DNA of 64,000 nucleotides, taken from contig NZ_CACSJJ010000013.1 of assembly GCF_902706295.1 (NCBI RefSeq), forward strand, positions 62,001 through 126,000. Reading direction: 5' to 3'. A program made the translations under genes and the position numbers. How positions within the stretch are numbered: the stretch's first letter is position 1; every line of letters starts with the position of its first letter. Positions 7,872 through 15,599 of the stretch are shown here, piece after piece. Under the pieces are notes generated by a model. That model made no database searches, had not been told where the DNA came from, and was given only the letters and a program-made list of their open reading frames with translations. The stretch is from Arthrobacter sp. 18067. Its GTDB lineage: Bacteria; Actinomycetota; Actinomycetes; Actinomycetales; Micrococcaceae.

Positions 7872-8432
7872 TTAGAACGTCGGGGCGTCAGGTCCACGCT
7901 CAGAATCCCAGAAAGGCACGAGTCGCTCTTCCCAATGGGCCGTCAGGGCATCCATCCCGTGACGGCGCTTGTATTGCAGTTCAGATTCATGCAGTGGCAT
8001 AGCTTGGAGGAAGTGGACGTGCGACCCATCCGATAGTCGGACAGTCGGAATTATCGCTTCCTGTTCACGGATCAGGAACGCCATCATTTCTGTTCCAGGC
8101 CAGAGTGGACCGTCCGAGGGGACGGTGTGTCCGTCCGCTATGGTGACTCCGTTCCGATGTCCGTAAAGCCCTAGTGCGGCGAATGGACTGGCCACTGCGT
8201 CTTGTCCCGGACGCAGGCCTAACAGGAACTCCGCACGATGATCTACCGTGCCCGGGCTGTGGGTAGGAGCGCCGCCGGCGGCGCCTACGGTTACATATAC
8301 GTCGACTCCCTCCCCTGTAGTTGCGGCATCCCATTTCCACACCTGGATGGAAAGCCCTTCAACTTCGAACCTGATTCGCCCTGCTGGGTCACCCCAGCGA
8401 GAGAGCAGATACGCTCCGACTGATTCGTGCAT
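7872..8432 (-). CDS. Suppressor-of-fused (SUFU) domain protein, cassette 10
   Basis: 186 residues. The order of motifs VWKWDAATTGEGVDVYVTVGA, HRAEFLLGLRPGQD, DGHTVPSDGPLWPGTEMMAFLI, HVHFLQAMPLHESELQYK and LVPFWDSER is that of bacterial SUFU-domain proteins, used in many genomes as toxin immunity proteins. I start at ATG 8432, which GGAGGT precedes by 10 nt, rather than the longer 8483 start. It shows no close likeness to the other SUFU-like gene at 2942, so the two were probably captured independently. Confidence 0.7.
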   Translation of the reverse strand: MHESVGAYLLSRWGDPAGRIRFEVEGLSIQVWKWDAATTGEGVDVYVTVGAAGGAPTHSPGTVDHRAEFLLGLRPGQDAVASPFAALGLYGHRNGVTIADGHTVPSDGPLWPGTEMMAFLIREQEAIIPTVRLSDGSHVHFLQAMPLHESELQYKRRHGMDALTAHWEERLVPFWDSERGPDAPTF

Positions 8433-8586
8433 TAAGTGTTGACCTCCATACGGCCACCATATGCCGCTTGGCTTAGGATTCATGCCCTCTGTGCGACTTC
8501 ACCGCGCGTTACCCACCGTTGACCTGGATTCACTGTACGCACACTAAAAGGCGCATATATAGGCTCCTGCTGCCTTACGGCGCTAT

Positions 8587-8612
8587 GCCCGGTAAAGGAC
8601 CGGCAAACGGAC
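8587..8612 (+). repeat. Cassette site 11
   Basis: Left arm GCCCGGTAAAGG, core AC, right arm CGGCAAACGGAC. Confidence 0.85.
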
Positions 8613-8741
8613 ATCTTTGAACAGGGGTCCATGCGCTAGCACTAGGAAGGGTTCCAGGCCGCTGGCACTTCGGGCTTAGGGTTGATACTCGGTCACTGCT
8701 TTCTAGCGATGGATCGATGGATTGAAAGTTGGGGGAATCCC

Positions 8742-9293
8742 ATGGGGGGAATCGTGCGCACGCTGACACACCGCATCATTGGACTGATCGACCTTCTCTG
8801 GCGGGAAGTAGCCAAGTTTGGCCTTGTCGGTGGCTTGGGCTGGATCATTGACAACGCACTCTATGCGGTCCTTTGGCATGGGCCAATGTCGGATAGCACC
8901 ATCAAGGCCCGGATAGTTTCTACTGGTGTGGCTACCCTGTTTTCGTGGTTTGCCAATCGCTATTGGACATTTCGCCATAGACGCTCTGAGAGGGTCTGGA
9001 AAGAGTTCGGACTGTTCCTCGTCATGAACGGGATCGGGCTAGGGATCGTTCTCGCCTGCCAAGTGGTTTCCCGTTATGTCATGGGTTTTCAATCGTTTAC
9101 CGCTGACTTCGTGGCGGGAGGAGTCATTGGCTTGATCCTCGGAACGATATTCAGGTTCCTTGCCTACAGATTCTTTGTATTCAACGAGGAGCTTGATGAC
9201 GATCCAGAGTTTGCCAATGACCATGATGCGCCCGAGGCCGCAATAACCGTTCCACCCGTCGACACACCAACGGCCGACGTGCGAGTCCGCTAG
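8742..9293 (+). CDS. GtrA family membrane protein, cassette 11
   Basis: 183 residues with four membrane segments and the GtrA signature (KFGLVGGLGWIIDNALYAVL; NRYWTFRHRR; FGLFLVMNGIGLG; FRFLAYRFFVFN). GtrA proteins are thought to move lipid-linked sugars across the membrane during glycosylation of cell-surface polymers. The acidic C-terminal tail is not conserved in the family. I start at 8742, where GGGGGAAT stands just upstream. The last codons and the TAG stop lie inside site 12, so the site contributes the residues RVR. Confidence 0.85.
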   Translation: MGGIVRTLTHRIIGLIDLLWREVAKFGLVGGLGWIIDNALYAVLWHGPMSDSTIKARIVSTGVATLFSWFANRYWTFRHRRSERVWKEFGLFLVMNGIGLGIVLACQVVSRYVMGFQSFTADFVAGGVIGLILGTIFRFLAYRFFVFNEELDDDPEFANDHDAPEAAITVPPVDTPTADVRVR

Positions 9294-9310
9294 CCGATCC
9301 CCTACCGGAC
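9285..9310 (+). repeat. Cassette site 12, overlapping a stop codon
   Basis: Left arm GTCCGCTAGCCG, core AT, right arm CCCCTACCGGAC. The TAG in the left arm ends the GtrA gene. Confidence 0.9.
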
Positions 9311-9483
9311 GCTCAGAAGTTTCTTGCTGGCCCTTTCGGTAGATCTGACGATTCAGAATGGACGGTATTATTCTCGAGTAGCCGCCGATCATTCTGTTTC
9401 CTTGGCTGTGTGTCAGCTTTGGGTAAGGTTCGCTTTAGCACCTGATCAGCCGATCAGACCTTCGTAGATTATGGAACATAGGG

Positions 9484-9879
9484 ATGGAAACTCCTTCGAA
9501 AGTTGGATTGATCGAGGGACCTACCGCGTTCATTTTGTGGCGATGGCGCTACCGCTTCACGACGATATCGCTAGCAATCTGCTTGACCACTCTGATCATG
9601 AACAACTCCGGCATGCCGCAATCGTGGTTCACCAACACAATGGTCGCCTGCCTGGGGCTGAGCCTCATCCCAGTCATCGTGCTTATCAACTGGTGCGCCC
9701 AACAAGAGCGCGCAGAGATGCGGGCTGGCTATACGACCCTTAGGACGAGACGAAACGAGCTAATGCAGCGGGATCCATACTTGGGCAAGGTCATTCGCCT
9801 TGCGAGGGAAACACCGTTGGAGCGCCAAGATTTCCTAGGAATAGTTGCCGAGGCCAAAAGTTCGGCGGAGAACCGCTGA
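9484..9879 (+). CDS. Two-helix membrane protein, cassette 12
   Basis: 131 residues. Two hydrophobic segments (FTTISLAICLTTLIM; ACLGLSLIPVIVLINWC) are followed by a charged cytoplasmic region (LRTRRNELMQRDPYLGKVIRLARETPLERQDFLGIVAEA). Not recognised. The ribosome-binding site is weak (GGAACATAGGG before the ATG). Confidence 0.6.
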   Translation: METPSKVGLIEGPTAFILWRWRYRFTTISLAICLTTLIMNNSGMPQSWFTNTMVACLGLSLIPVIVLINWCAQQERAEMRAGYTTLRTRRNELMQRDPYLGKVIRLARETPLERQDFLGIVAEAKSSAENR

Positions 9880-9892
9880 AGCAACCCGCAGG

Positions 9893-9918
9893 TACCACTT
9901 AAGGATCCTCCAACGAAC
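9893..9918 (+). repeat. Cassette site 13
   Basis: Left arm TACCACTTAAGG, core AT, right arm CCTCCAACGAAC. The outer parts of both arms are diverged; the inner AAGGATCCTC is intact. Confidence 0.7.
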
Positions 9919-9949
9919 GCTCTGGTGTTCTGCTCTAAGGGCCTGAGCG

Positions 9950-10297
9950 TTAGGTCAGCCACAGCCTGAGGGCAACGGCCACCTCATCGGCGGGACCACA
10001 AATCTCGGGCGTGGACAGCTGGAAGAGTGCATCCGCCAAGAAATCGCGATCCCGCGGATTCAGTGCAATATCTTCGCGGCCCTGCAGCTCCTCCGCCCAT
10101 GCGCAAAGATCATCCGCACTGATCTTCCCAGCCGAAAATTCTTCAAGGGCATGGCCGATATCCTGAGCGAAAGCAGTGGCTAGCTCCTCCTGGGAGGACC
10201 ATTCAAACGTCAACAATCGAGCTGACAACTCGGCTAAAGGACGACGCAACTGTATGAGGTCATAGAGCGCTTCGCGTCTTTGATCCTGCGACACCAT
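9950..10297 (-). CDS. Small all-helical acidic protein, cassette 13
   Basis: 115 residues, almost entirely helical by composition (LIQLRRPLAELSARLLTFEW; LATAFAQDIGHALEEFSAGKISADDLCAWAEELQGRED; FLADALFQLSTPEI). A small acidic helical bundle is typical of colicin-type immunity proteins, but I recognise no specific family. A strong ribosome-binding site, AAGGAGGA, stands before the ATG at 10297, one of the best starts in the array. Confidence 0.7.
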   Translation of the reverse strand: MVSQDQRREALYDLIQLRRPLAELSARLLTFEWSSQEELATAFAQDIGHALEEFSAGKISADDLCAWAEELQGREDIALNPRDRDFLADALFQLSTPEICGPADEVAVALRLWLT

Positions 10298-10369
10298 AGA
10301 AGTTCCTCCTTAAGTCCACCAATCGCGGAAACTCATCTCTACTGGCTGAAGTCTGTCACGCTACCCAGC

Positions 10370-10395
10370 ACCCGGTAAGGGATCCTTTACCGGAC
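10370..10395 (+). repeat. Cassette site 14
   Basis: Left arm ACCCGGTAAGGG, core AT, right arm CCTTTACCGGAC. Eleven of the twelve arm positions pair, the outermost being mismatched. Confidence 0.92.
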
Positions 10396-10471
10396 ACGTC
10401 GGAACGGCCAGAGCTCCGGAAGAACCAAGGGGTGTGCTTTCCGGCCCGGCGTGTCGATATACACTCACGCC

Positions 10472-10957
10472 ATGAGTCCTTGGTTCAAAAGGTCAGCAGT
10501 AACGTCGCCCCTGACCGAAGCCCCCGTGTATTTCGTGTCAGCATCCACCGCGATCAGGGCCACACCCGAGCTGATCTGGGACCTCATCAAACCAGCGGAG
10601 AAAGGCCCACTCCTTTCACCGGACGTTGTTTGTGGTTTTCGTGCTCCTGACGTGGAAGGTCTCGGTGAGATTCAGGTATTCATCTCGGTGCATGCTGGCG
10701 TCGAAAACGTGTCCGCCGTGGAAGTGATGGAGGAGATTCCATGCGAGCTGGCAATCACCCGCTACATGGGGGACGAAGATCCGGCAGCGCGATTCCAGTA
10801 CGTTGTGCATACCGCGGATGACGGCACGTCAGTTTTCGAAATCGGGAAGTACTTCACACTGCCGCCCGACGAATCCGAAAATCTAGACAGGTATGAGAGG
10901 AACTACGAACTCTTGTGCCAGCAGTACGTCGATCGGGTGAAGACTCTCCTCGAGTAG
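10472..10957 (+). CDS. SRPBCC (START-like) domain protein, cassette 14
   Basis: 161 residues starting MSPWFKRS. The pattern VSASTAIRATPELIWDLIKPAEKGPL, then a beta-rich middle (FRAPDVEGLGEIQVFISVHA, CELAITRY) and a long C-terminal helix (ENLDRYERNYELLCQQYVDRVKTLLE), matches the SRPBCC fold, which binds hydrophobic ligands. Ligand unknown. The start is chosen by domain fit; no clear ribosome-binding site is seen. Confidence 0.65.
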   Translation: MSPWFKRSAVTSPLTEAPVYFVSASTAIRATPELIWDLIKPAEKGPLLSPDVVCGFRAPDVEGLGEIQVFISVHAGVENVSAVEVMEEIPCELAITRYMGDEDPAARFQYVVHTADDGTSVFEIGKYFTLPPDESENLDRYERNYELLCQQYVDRVKTLLE

Positions 10958-10963
10958 CCTGTT

Positions 10964-10989
10964 GTCCGCTGGCGGATCCTTCAATGGGT
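10964..10989 (+). repeat. Cassette site 15, containing a start codon
   Basis: Left arm GTCCGCTGGCGG, core AT, right arm CCTTCAATGGGT. The right arm carries the ATG (10984) of the deaminase-ASCH gene and is the most drifted in its outer half. Confidence 0.8.
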
Positions 10990-11700
10990 CAACAACGCGC
11001 CCTGTTACCGTGGTCAATTGTGGAACCACTTAGAGCTGAGCGCCGTGTCATTGATGCTGCGGAGGCCTTGGCGCAAAGCCTCGGAGACAACGACAACCAC
11101 ACTGTTGCGGCAGCGGCAATGGATGTTGACGGACGCATTCACCAAGCAGTGAACGTCTACCACTTCACCGGTGGTCCGTGCGCCGAACTAGTTGCCTTGG
11201 GAGTTGCGGCCGCTGCGGGAGCAAAGCAGCTTTTGACTATCGCCGCTGCTGGTGACCGAGGACGGGGTTTGATTCCTCCATGCGGCCGATGCCGGCAGGT
11301 TCTCCTCGATCATCATCCGGATATTCTTGTCGCGGTCCCTGCGGAGAAGGGCCCTGTCGTTCGGCCTGTCCGGAAGCTCCTGCCCGATACTTACTTCTAC
11401 CCAGAGGCTCTGGGGCGCCGTATCTTCCGCTTCAACAAGCGGTATCACGAGGCCGTCATATCAGGGGAGAAGACCACGACCATTCGCTGGGATGAACCAG
11501 TAGAGGCGGGGCCGGTGACGTTCGTTTTCGAGGACCATCCCGAATTCGCGCATGTTGAGGGAGCGATCATCTCTGTCACACAGACAAGATTGCAGGATCT
11601 CGATGCTGACCACGCGCGCGGACTGAAGGCCCACTACCCATTGATGCCCGAAGACGCTGAGCTGTCGCGCGTCTCATTCCGCGTTCAGGGTGTCCGGTAA
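10984..11700 (+). CDS. Blasticidin-S-deaminase-like domain fused to an ASCH domain, cassette 15
   Basis: 238 residues in two domains. Residues 20-140 form a zinc cytidine deaminase: VNVYHFTGGPCAELVALG gives the CAE site (C66, E68) and PPCGRCRQVLLDHHP the other zinc cysteines (C100, C103). These runs closely resemble blasticidin-S deaminase (BSD) of Aspergillus, more than housekeeping Cdd. Residues 146-238 are an ASCH domain (FNKRYHEAVISGEKTTTIRWDEP; VEGAIISVTQTRLQDLDADHA), a fold that binds RNA or modified nucleosides and includes a 4-acetylcytidine hydrolase. A role in detoxifying a nucleoside antibiotic or clearing modified cytidines is inferred. The start codon lies in site 15 and the stop in site 16. 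Confidence 0.88.
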   Translation: MGQQRALLPWSIVEPLRAERRVIDAAEALAQSLGDNDNHTVAAAAMDVDGRIHQAVNVYHFTGGPCAELVALGVAAAAGAKQLLTIAAAGDRGRGLIPPCGRCRQVLLDHHPDILVAVPAEKGPVVRPVRKLLPDTYFYPEALGRRIFRFNKRYHEAVISGEKTTTIRWDEPVEAGPVTFVFEDHPEFAHVEGAIISVTQTRLQDLDADHARGLKAHYPLMPEDAELSRVSFRVQGVR

Positions 11701-11717
11701 AGGATCCTTCACCGGAC
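11692..11717 (+). repeat. Cassette site 16, overlapping a stop codon
   Basis: Left arm GTCCGGTAAAGG, core AT, right arm CCTTCACCGGAC; very close to consensus. The TAA in the left arm ends the deaminase-ASCH gene. Confidence 0.93.
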
Positions 11718-11904
11718 GTGGCGATGGCGGCCAACTTGCCATGTCCTAGGCCTCGTCGGCTAGCACTTTCATCCGCAGTCACAGCGAGATCACTTGCCAG
11801 AAGGCCTCAACCAGGGCGCGATGACGGTGTCTTCAGGAGAAGAGTTGCTTCAGGTGATCCGCTCTCTGTGACAAGGTGTTCCGATAGGCGGATAGCGTTC
11901 GTCG

Positions 11905-12333
11905 TTGGACGCAATCAATACGAAAGGCCGAGGCAAACAAGTGGATCGAGCAGGACGCGCTCCCCTCCATCACGCAGCCTTCGAGAATGACTCTTCAGCC
12001 ATTGAAGCCCTCATCGCTCTTGGCTCCTCACCGGATGTGCAAGACAAACAAGGCTTCACCCCGCTTCATTTTGCAGCACAGGAGTACGGGATTGCCGCTG
12101 CATCCGCGCTACTCGACGCAGGTGCAGCGGTTGAACTGGAGAACTCTTATGGAAACACGCCGCTTTGGACAGCCGTTTTCAATTCAAGAGGTCGCGGGGA
12201 GCTAATTAATCTCCTGCGAGCACATGGCGCTGATCCGTTCCACGTCAACAAGCATGGCCAGACCCCTGTCGGACTGGCAAGGCTTATTGCCAATTACGAG
12301 GTCAGCAGGTTCTTTGTGGACCAGCCGGATTAG
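11905..12333 (+). CDS. Ankyrin repeat protein, cassette 16
   Basis: 142 residues with about four ankyrin repeats: RAGRAPLHHAAFENDSSAIE, KQGFTPLHFAAQEYGIAAAS, SYGNTPLWTAVFNSRGRGE and KHGQTPVGLARLIANYEVS. Soluble, no signal peptide. Short ankyrin proteins act as protein-binding modules, and some are immunity proteins. TTG at 11905 is the likely start, with an unremarkable upstream region. The 187 bp between site 16 and the start should hold its promoter. Confidence 0.88.
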   Translation: MDAINTKGRGKQVDRAGRAPLHHAAFENDSSAIEALIALGSSPDVQDKQGFTPLHFAAQEYGIAAASALLDAGAAVELENSYGNTPLWTAVFNSRGRGELINLLRAHGADPFHVNKHGQTPVGLARLIANYEVSRFFVDQPD

Positions 12334-12400
12334 CTTGCTGTTTCTCAGCTCGAGCAAGCGTGCGATTGCCAGGCTTTTGACCGCGCTTGGACATGTCCCT

Positions 12401-12426
12401 GTCCGGTCAGGGATCCCTTACCGGCA
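12401..12426 (+). repeat. Cassette site 17
   Basis: Left arm GTCCGGTCAGGG, core AT, right arm CCCTTACCGGCA. Confidence 0.9.
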
Positions 12427-12462
12427 CCAGCGAGGACGGATCTGGTTGTTGGCGAAGTTGAT

Positions 12463-12870
12463 TCAAAGATGGATCACGTCAGCAGGGTCAAGTTCCATCG
12501 ACAAAAGATCGAATTCGATTTGGTCCAAAAAATCCCTGCACCCACGCTCAACGTCCGCCCAATCGAGTGGATTGCTGACTACACCAGGACTAAACACTGA
12601 CTCCATCAGCCATCCCGAGGACGTTCGTCTCAGCGAAACCGCCCCCACTTCTTCTAAGGACATCGAGTCGAACACGAAGTCACCTCGAGAATTGGCGCTG
12701 AGCCAGACGAACAGGCTGCGAGCGAGTTCGACAACGGGAAAGGCTAGCTCCCGATAGAGCTGCACTGACCCCTCCGAGACGGTGAAATCGGCATCAAGAC
12801 CAACCAAGTAGTCAGCTTGGCTGGTTCCTCCGATGTTGTCAGTGTCTAATTTTGTGTAAGTCATTCTCAT
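12463..12870 (-). CDS. Uncharacterised protein, cassette 17
   Basis: 135 residues from MRMTYTKLDTDNIG. Beta-rich first half (DYLVGLDADFTVSEGSVQLYRE), then FPVVELARSLFVWLSANSRGDFVFDSMSLEE and WLMESVFSPG, ending in a helix (DVERGCRDFLDQIEFDLLSM). Possibly a small DUF of the immunity type; I cannot name it with confidence. The frame runs on to an ATG at 13035, but the extra 55 residues look like non-coding translation, so the ATG at 12870 is preferred. Confidence 0.6.
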   Translation of the reverse strand: MRMTYTKLDTDNIGGTSQADYLVGLDADFTVSEGSVQLYRELAFPVVELARSLFVWLSANSRGDFVFDSMSLEEVGAVSLRRTSSGWLMESVFSPGVVSNPLDWADVERGCRDFLDQIEFDLLSMELDPADVIHL

Positions 12871-13072
12871 TGTTGCCACTTCGTCACCATCCTGAAACTC
12901 CGCGTGCAAAATTATGCCCGGGATTCTCTCGCACGTTTGATGGCCGGAGCCTCTGGCACACTTAAACTCTCCACCGTCTGCGGCGCTCCCATCGTGTCGG
13001 AAGCGCTGGAAGTACGCGTCAAAGGACACGAACACATGTTGTCACACCCGCGCAAGGAAGAAGCCGGCCAGC

Positions 13073-13098
13073 GTCCGGTAAAGGATCCCTTTGGGGCA
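13073..13098 (+). repeat. Cassette site 18
   Basis: Left arm GTCCGGTAAAGG, core AT, right arm CCCTTTGGGGCA. The left arm is consensus; the outer right arm is diverged. Confidence 0.85.
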
Positions 13099-13122
13099 CA
13101 GGAAATAGGGCACACTGCTCTC

Positions 13123-13401
13123 ATGGCAACTCATTACTACCGGAGGTCGTGGAACGAGTCCCGAGGAGACCAGTATTCCTCTTGGGGTCCCGCCACTTAT
13201 TACTTCGAAATCGGTGATGACGGCCGGCCGAGTCGCCAGATCGAGGTTTACGATTCTGGCCCGACTCTTCGTTACAACCCTGGACATGAAGAGGACGAAT
13301 TTGGTCTTCTGGCCCAGGAGCCGCTGGCTCCGCTAGACGAGTGGCACCCATGGGCTATTACCGAGGAAGAGTTCGAACAGGCGTGGCATGACCTGCCGTA
13401 G
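13123..13401 (+). CDS. DUF6881-like protein, cassette 18
   Basis: 92 residues, in the shortest full cassette. The sequence HYYRRSWNESRGDQYSSWGPATYYFEIGDDGRPSRQIEVYDSGP is typical of a small actinobacterial family with a W...S...YFE...RQIEVYDNG core, similar to DUF6881. Soluble and acidic. Function unknown. The frame is open leftward through site 18, so the first ATG after the site is used. Confidence 0.7.
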   Translation: MATHYYRRSWNESRGDQYSSWGPATYYFEIGDDGRPSRQIEVYDSGPTLRYNPGHEEDEFGLLAQEPLAPLDEWHPWAITEEEFEQAWHDLP

Positions 13402-13413
13402 TTCACTAAGTGT

Positions 13414-13439
13414 GTCCGCTAAGGGATCCTCAACCGGAC
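13414..13439 (+). repeat. Cassette site 19
   Basis: Left arm GTCCGCTAAGGG, core AT, right arm CCTCAACCGGAC. Confidence 0.93.
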
Positions 13440-13585
13440 GCACCACTCTAGGTAGAATGGCCGGCGGCACCGGCTGGCGCGAAGCGCGGACCTGATCGCG
13501 TCGTCATCAAGGGGCAAGACCTCGCAAACCCAAACGCTATTTATTATTGGGACCATATCAATCCGCCGTCCAGATCAGGCAGACC

Positions 13586-14125
13586 ATGAAGATCGATGAA
13601 ATCAGCAACCAGTTCGCCGTCCATCTAGGAGTCGCCGCCTTCATGTTGGACCAGCTCGTAACTGATGCACGGGCACACCAAATGATTGTTTTCGAGCTCA
13701 ACCTTGAGGGGCTCCCGGATGTCACAGCCCTTACGCAGTACCTTGAAGCCGAATTCAAGTATCCCTATAAGACTGCTGGGCTGAACGCTGCCATGGACCT
13801 GATTTCCGACCTTGAATGGTTTGAGAACGCGCACGGTTTCGTGGTCACTGCCCATGGTGCTAGTGAAATTTCTCCTGTTGCCGCAGATTTTGTAAGAATT
13901 TTCCCAATCGTTTTGGATCGCTGGCGCGCGCACGGCATTCCTTTCATCGTTGCCATTGAGGAAGATGGCGATCATCTGTTGGCAGCCTTACAGGAAGCTA
14001 ACGATTTCCTGAAAGGGGCGGGTCAACTTCCTCAAGCACTGCCGGGAGTAGGGCCGGTCGCCATAGTCGTGCACCCAACGGAGGGCGAGCGTGAAGAATC
14101 GAAACTTTGGGCCGCTTCAGGCTGA
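13586..14125 (+). CDS. Barstar-like (ribonuclease inhibitor) protein, cassette 19
   Basis: 179 residues from MKIDEISNQFAVHLGV. The stretch HQMIVFELNLEGLPDVTALTQYLEAEFKYPYKTAGLNAAMDLISDLEW has the barstar order: strand, helix, the FP-YKTAGLNAAMD loop, then the D-L segment. Barstar binds and blocks barnase-type ribonucleases. The remainder (FPIVLDRWRAHGIPFIVAIEEDGDHLLAAL) fits the C-terminal half. No ribonuclease gene is in the array. About 145 bp upstream may hold its own promoter (TAGGTAGAAT near 13450). Confidence 0.65.
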   Translation: MKIDEISNQFAVHLGVAAFMLDQLVTDARAHQMIVFELNLEGLPDVTALTQYLEAEFKYPYKTAGLNAAMDLISDLEWFENAHGFVVTAHGASEISPVAADFVRIFPIVLDRWRAHGIPFIVAIEEDGDHLLAALQEANDFLKGAGQLPQALPGVGPVAIVVHPTEGEREESKLWAASG

Positions 14126-14169
14126 GTAAGGTGCAGTGTCCGGGCAGGCGAATGGGGAAGGCCAATTCT

Positions 14170-14195
14170 GTTCGGTAGGGGATCCATTACCGGAC
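14170..14195 (+). repeat. Cassette site 20
   Basis: Left arm GTTCGGTAGGGG, core AT, right arm CCATTACCGGAC. Confidence 0.88.
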
Positions 14196-14288
14196 ATTGC
14201 ACGTGGACTCCCATGCGCGCCGGCACCCGCTGTGGCGGCCTGAATTTCTTGTCCTGGGCGTCATCCAAGAACAAAGTAGGCTGGCGGA

Positions 14289-14777
14289 GTGCAAATCAAA
14301 AGCGGGGAGCTCTGGGAACTTCTGCACCAGCTGGATGACCCCGTGCACTTGGAGGCGCCGCAGGGGTTCGAGTCGGAGGCTGCGCGCCGACAGTTCGACG
14401 GCCTCGTCGTCCGGCTTAACGCCGCCTTTGGGACTGTTTGCGGCGCAGATCGAGGCGTCCAGGACGCTACCCATCACGCCCAGGTCATCGTTCCTGCCGA
14501 TGCAACGGCCACCGGACGGAATCTCGTCGTCCGAGTCTCGAACTTCGGCAGTCTCGCCGTGCTGGCGCTCGAGAACCCAGGAGCTTACGACCAACAGGAG
14601 TTTGACGCGCTCGTTCACGAAAGTGACGTCGCACGCATCTCTGAGTCCTTGGACGAGGGAAACTACATTCTCATTCCAGAAGAGCCATTGTGGAAGCCCT
14701 ACGACGGTTGTGTCCCCGCGAGGGTGTTCCTGCCAAGCAAGCCGAGTTGGTGGCTCAGGTATTTCGACTACCTATAG
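14289..14777 (+). CDS. Uncharacterised protein, cassette 20
   Basis: 162 residues from a GTG start preceded by GGCGGA. Alternating helix and strand (LWELLHQLDDP; HHAQVIVPADATATGRNLVVRVSNFGSLAVLAL), ending in WKPYDGCVPARVFLPSKPSWWLRYFDYL. The aromatic C-terminal end (WWLRYFDYL) recalls small actinobacterial hypothetical proteins. No signal or membrane segment; not recognised. Confidence 0.65.
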   Translation: MQIKSGELWELLHQLDDPVHLEAPQGFESEAARRQFDGLVVRLNAAFGTVCGADRGVQDATHHAQVIVPADATATGRNLVVRVSNFGSLAVLALENPGAYDQQEFDALVHESDVARISESLDEGNYILIPEEPLWKPYDGCVPARVFLPSKPSWWLRYFDYL

Positions 14778-14862
14778 GCGCCTACGCTGACGCTGGCGAC
14801 AGTTCTATGCCCCTCCAACACTCCCGGGCCATGTTCACGGTTCTTTGTCCGTGGCAGCGCGC

Positions 14863-14888
14863 GCCCGTAAGCGGATCCTCAACCGGAC
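14863..14888 (+). repeat. Cassette site 21
   Basis: Left arm GCCCGTAAGCGG, core AT, right arm CCTCAACCGGAC. Confidence 0.92.
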
Positions 14889-14928
14889 ACTGCGCCATGA
14901 CCGCTCATCCTCGGCTGGCGTGAACTGT

Positions 14929-15300
14929 TCAGAGTTGAGATGCCGGCAGCGCTATGCCCATGGCCGTGAGACCCACGCCCATGAGCATGTACACGAATCC
15001 CATGCCCTTTATCGTGGGTACGTCGGCGAACGTAAAGCCTTCTGGCCTGATATCGTGGCTCTCTTTATAGATCTTCGACCATGTGCTGGCGGTGCCATTG
15101 AGGTCCCTGAAGACGTGCAGCCCAAACAGGAAAACGAAGACGCCAGACACACTCATGCCGAGGGCAAACCAGTTCACCCGGGTTATCACCAGAAGAAGGA
15201 AAGTTCCCAGGAAAAAACCGATGAAGCACCTCTGGAAGGTCCTGGCTGGTTGAGGCAGCTCGGTGAATAGCCGTTTGATCGCCCGTAGAGTCTTGATGAT
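14929..15300 (-). CDS. Three-helix membrane protein with an unusual or lost start, cassette 21
   Basis: A conventional start gives only 86 residues (GTG 15189). However, the frame is open to 15300 and encodes convincing protein: IIKTLRAIKRLFTELPQPAR, then CFIGFFLGTFLLLVI as a first membrane helix, then FALGMSVSGVFVFLFGL and MGFVYMLMGVGLTAMGIAL. GAGAAAGG stands just upstream of two ATC codons at 15300-15295, directly after a TAA. The gene may start at ATC, as infC does in many bacteria, or its ATG has mutated. Function unknown. Confidence 0.6.
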   Translation of the reverse strand: MIKTLRAIKRLFTELPQPARTFQRCFIGFFLGTFLLLVITRVNWFALGMSVSGVFVFLFGLHVFRDLNGTASTWSKIYKESHDIRPEGFTFADVPTIKGMGFVYMLMGVGLTAMGIALPASQL

Positions 15301-15532
15301 TTACCTTTCTCGGCTTGGTGGCTCTGTCGGATCTGGATTAGCTCTGAGAGTTCGAGTCGTGCACCGGTGGCCTGACTCTATCTTGAGACGTTATGGCCTC
15401 GCGTCCCGACTGACCGCATCTCCAGGTGTCTCAAGTGGTTCAGGACGGAATCTCCGGACCGTTGGCCGCTCTCTGCTACGGCCTGGTGAACTTCGGAAAT
15501 GGCTTCATCCGCCAGTCCTGGGGCCTGAAGCG
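15301..15532. other. Stretch between cassettes 21 and 22 with no gene seen
   Basis: No credible reading frame on either strand. The long minus-strand frame at 15378-16097 crosses two sites and has non-protein composition. The region should contain the promoter of the leftward membrane protein. Confidence 0.5.
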
Positions 15533-15558
15533 GTCGGGTAAAGTTCCCCACATCGGGA
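15533..15558 (+). repeat. Decayed cassette site 22
   Basis: Left arm GTCGGGTAAAGT, core TC, right arm CCCACATCGGGA. It matches the arm consensus at about two thirds of positions and falls where one is needed, between two genes. Confidence 0.5.
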
Positions 15559-15599
15559 TAGGGCGCTAGCAGAAACTTGCGCGGATGAGAAGGAATGAA

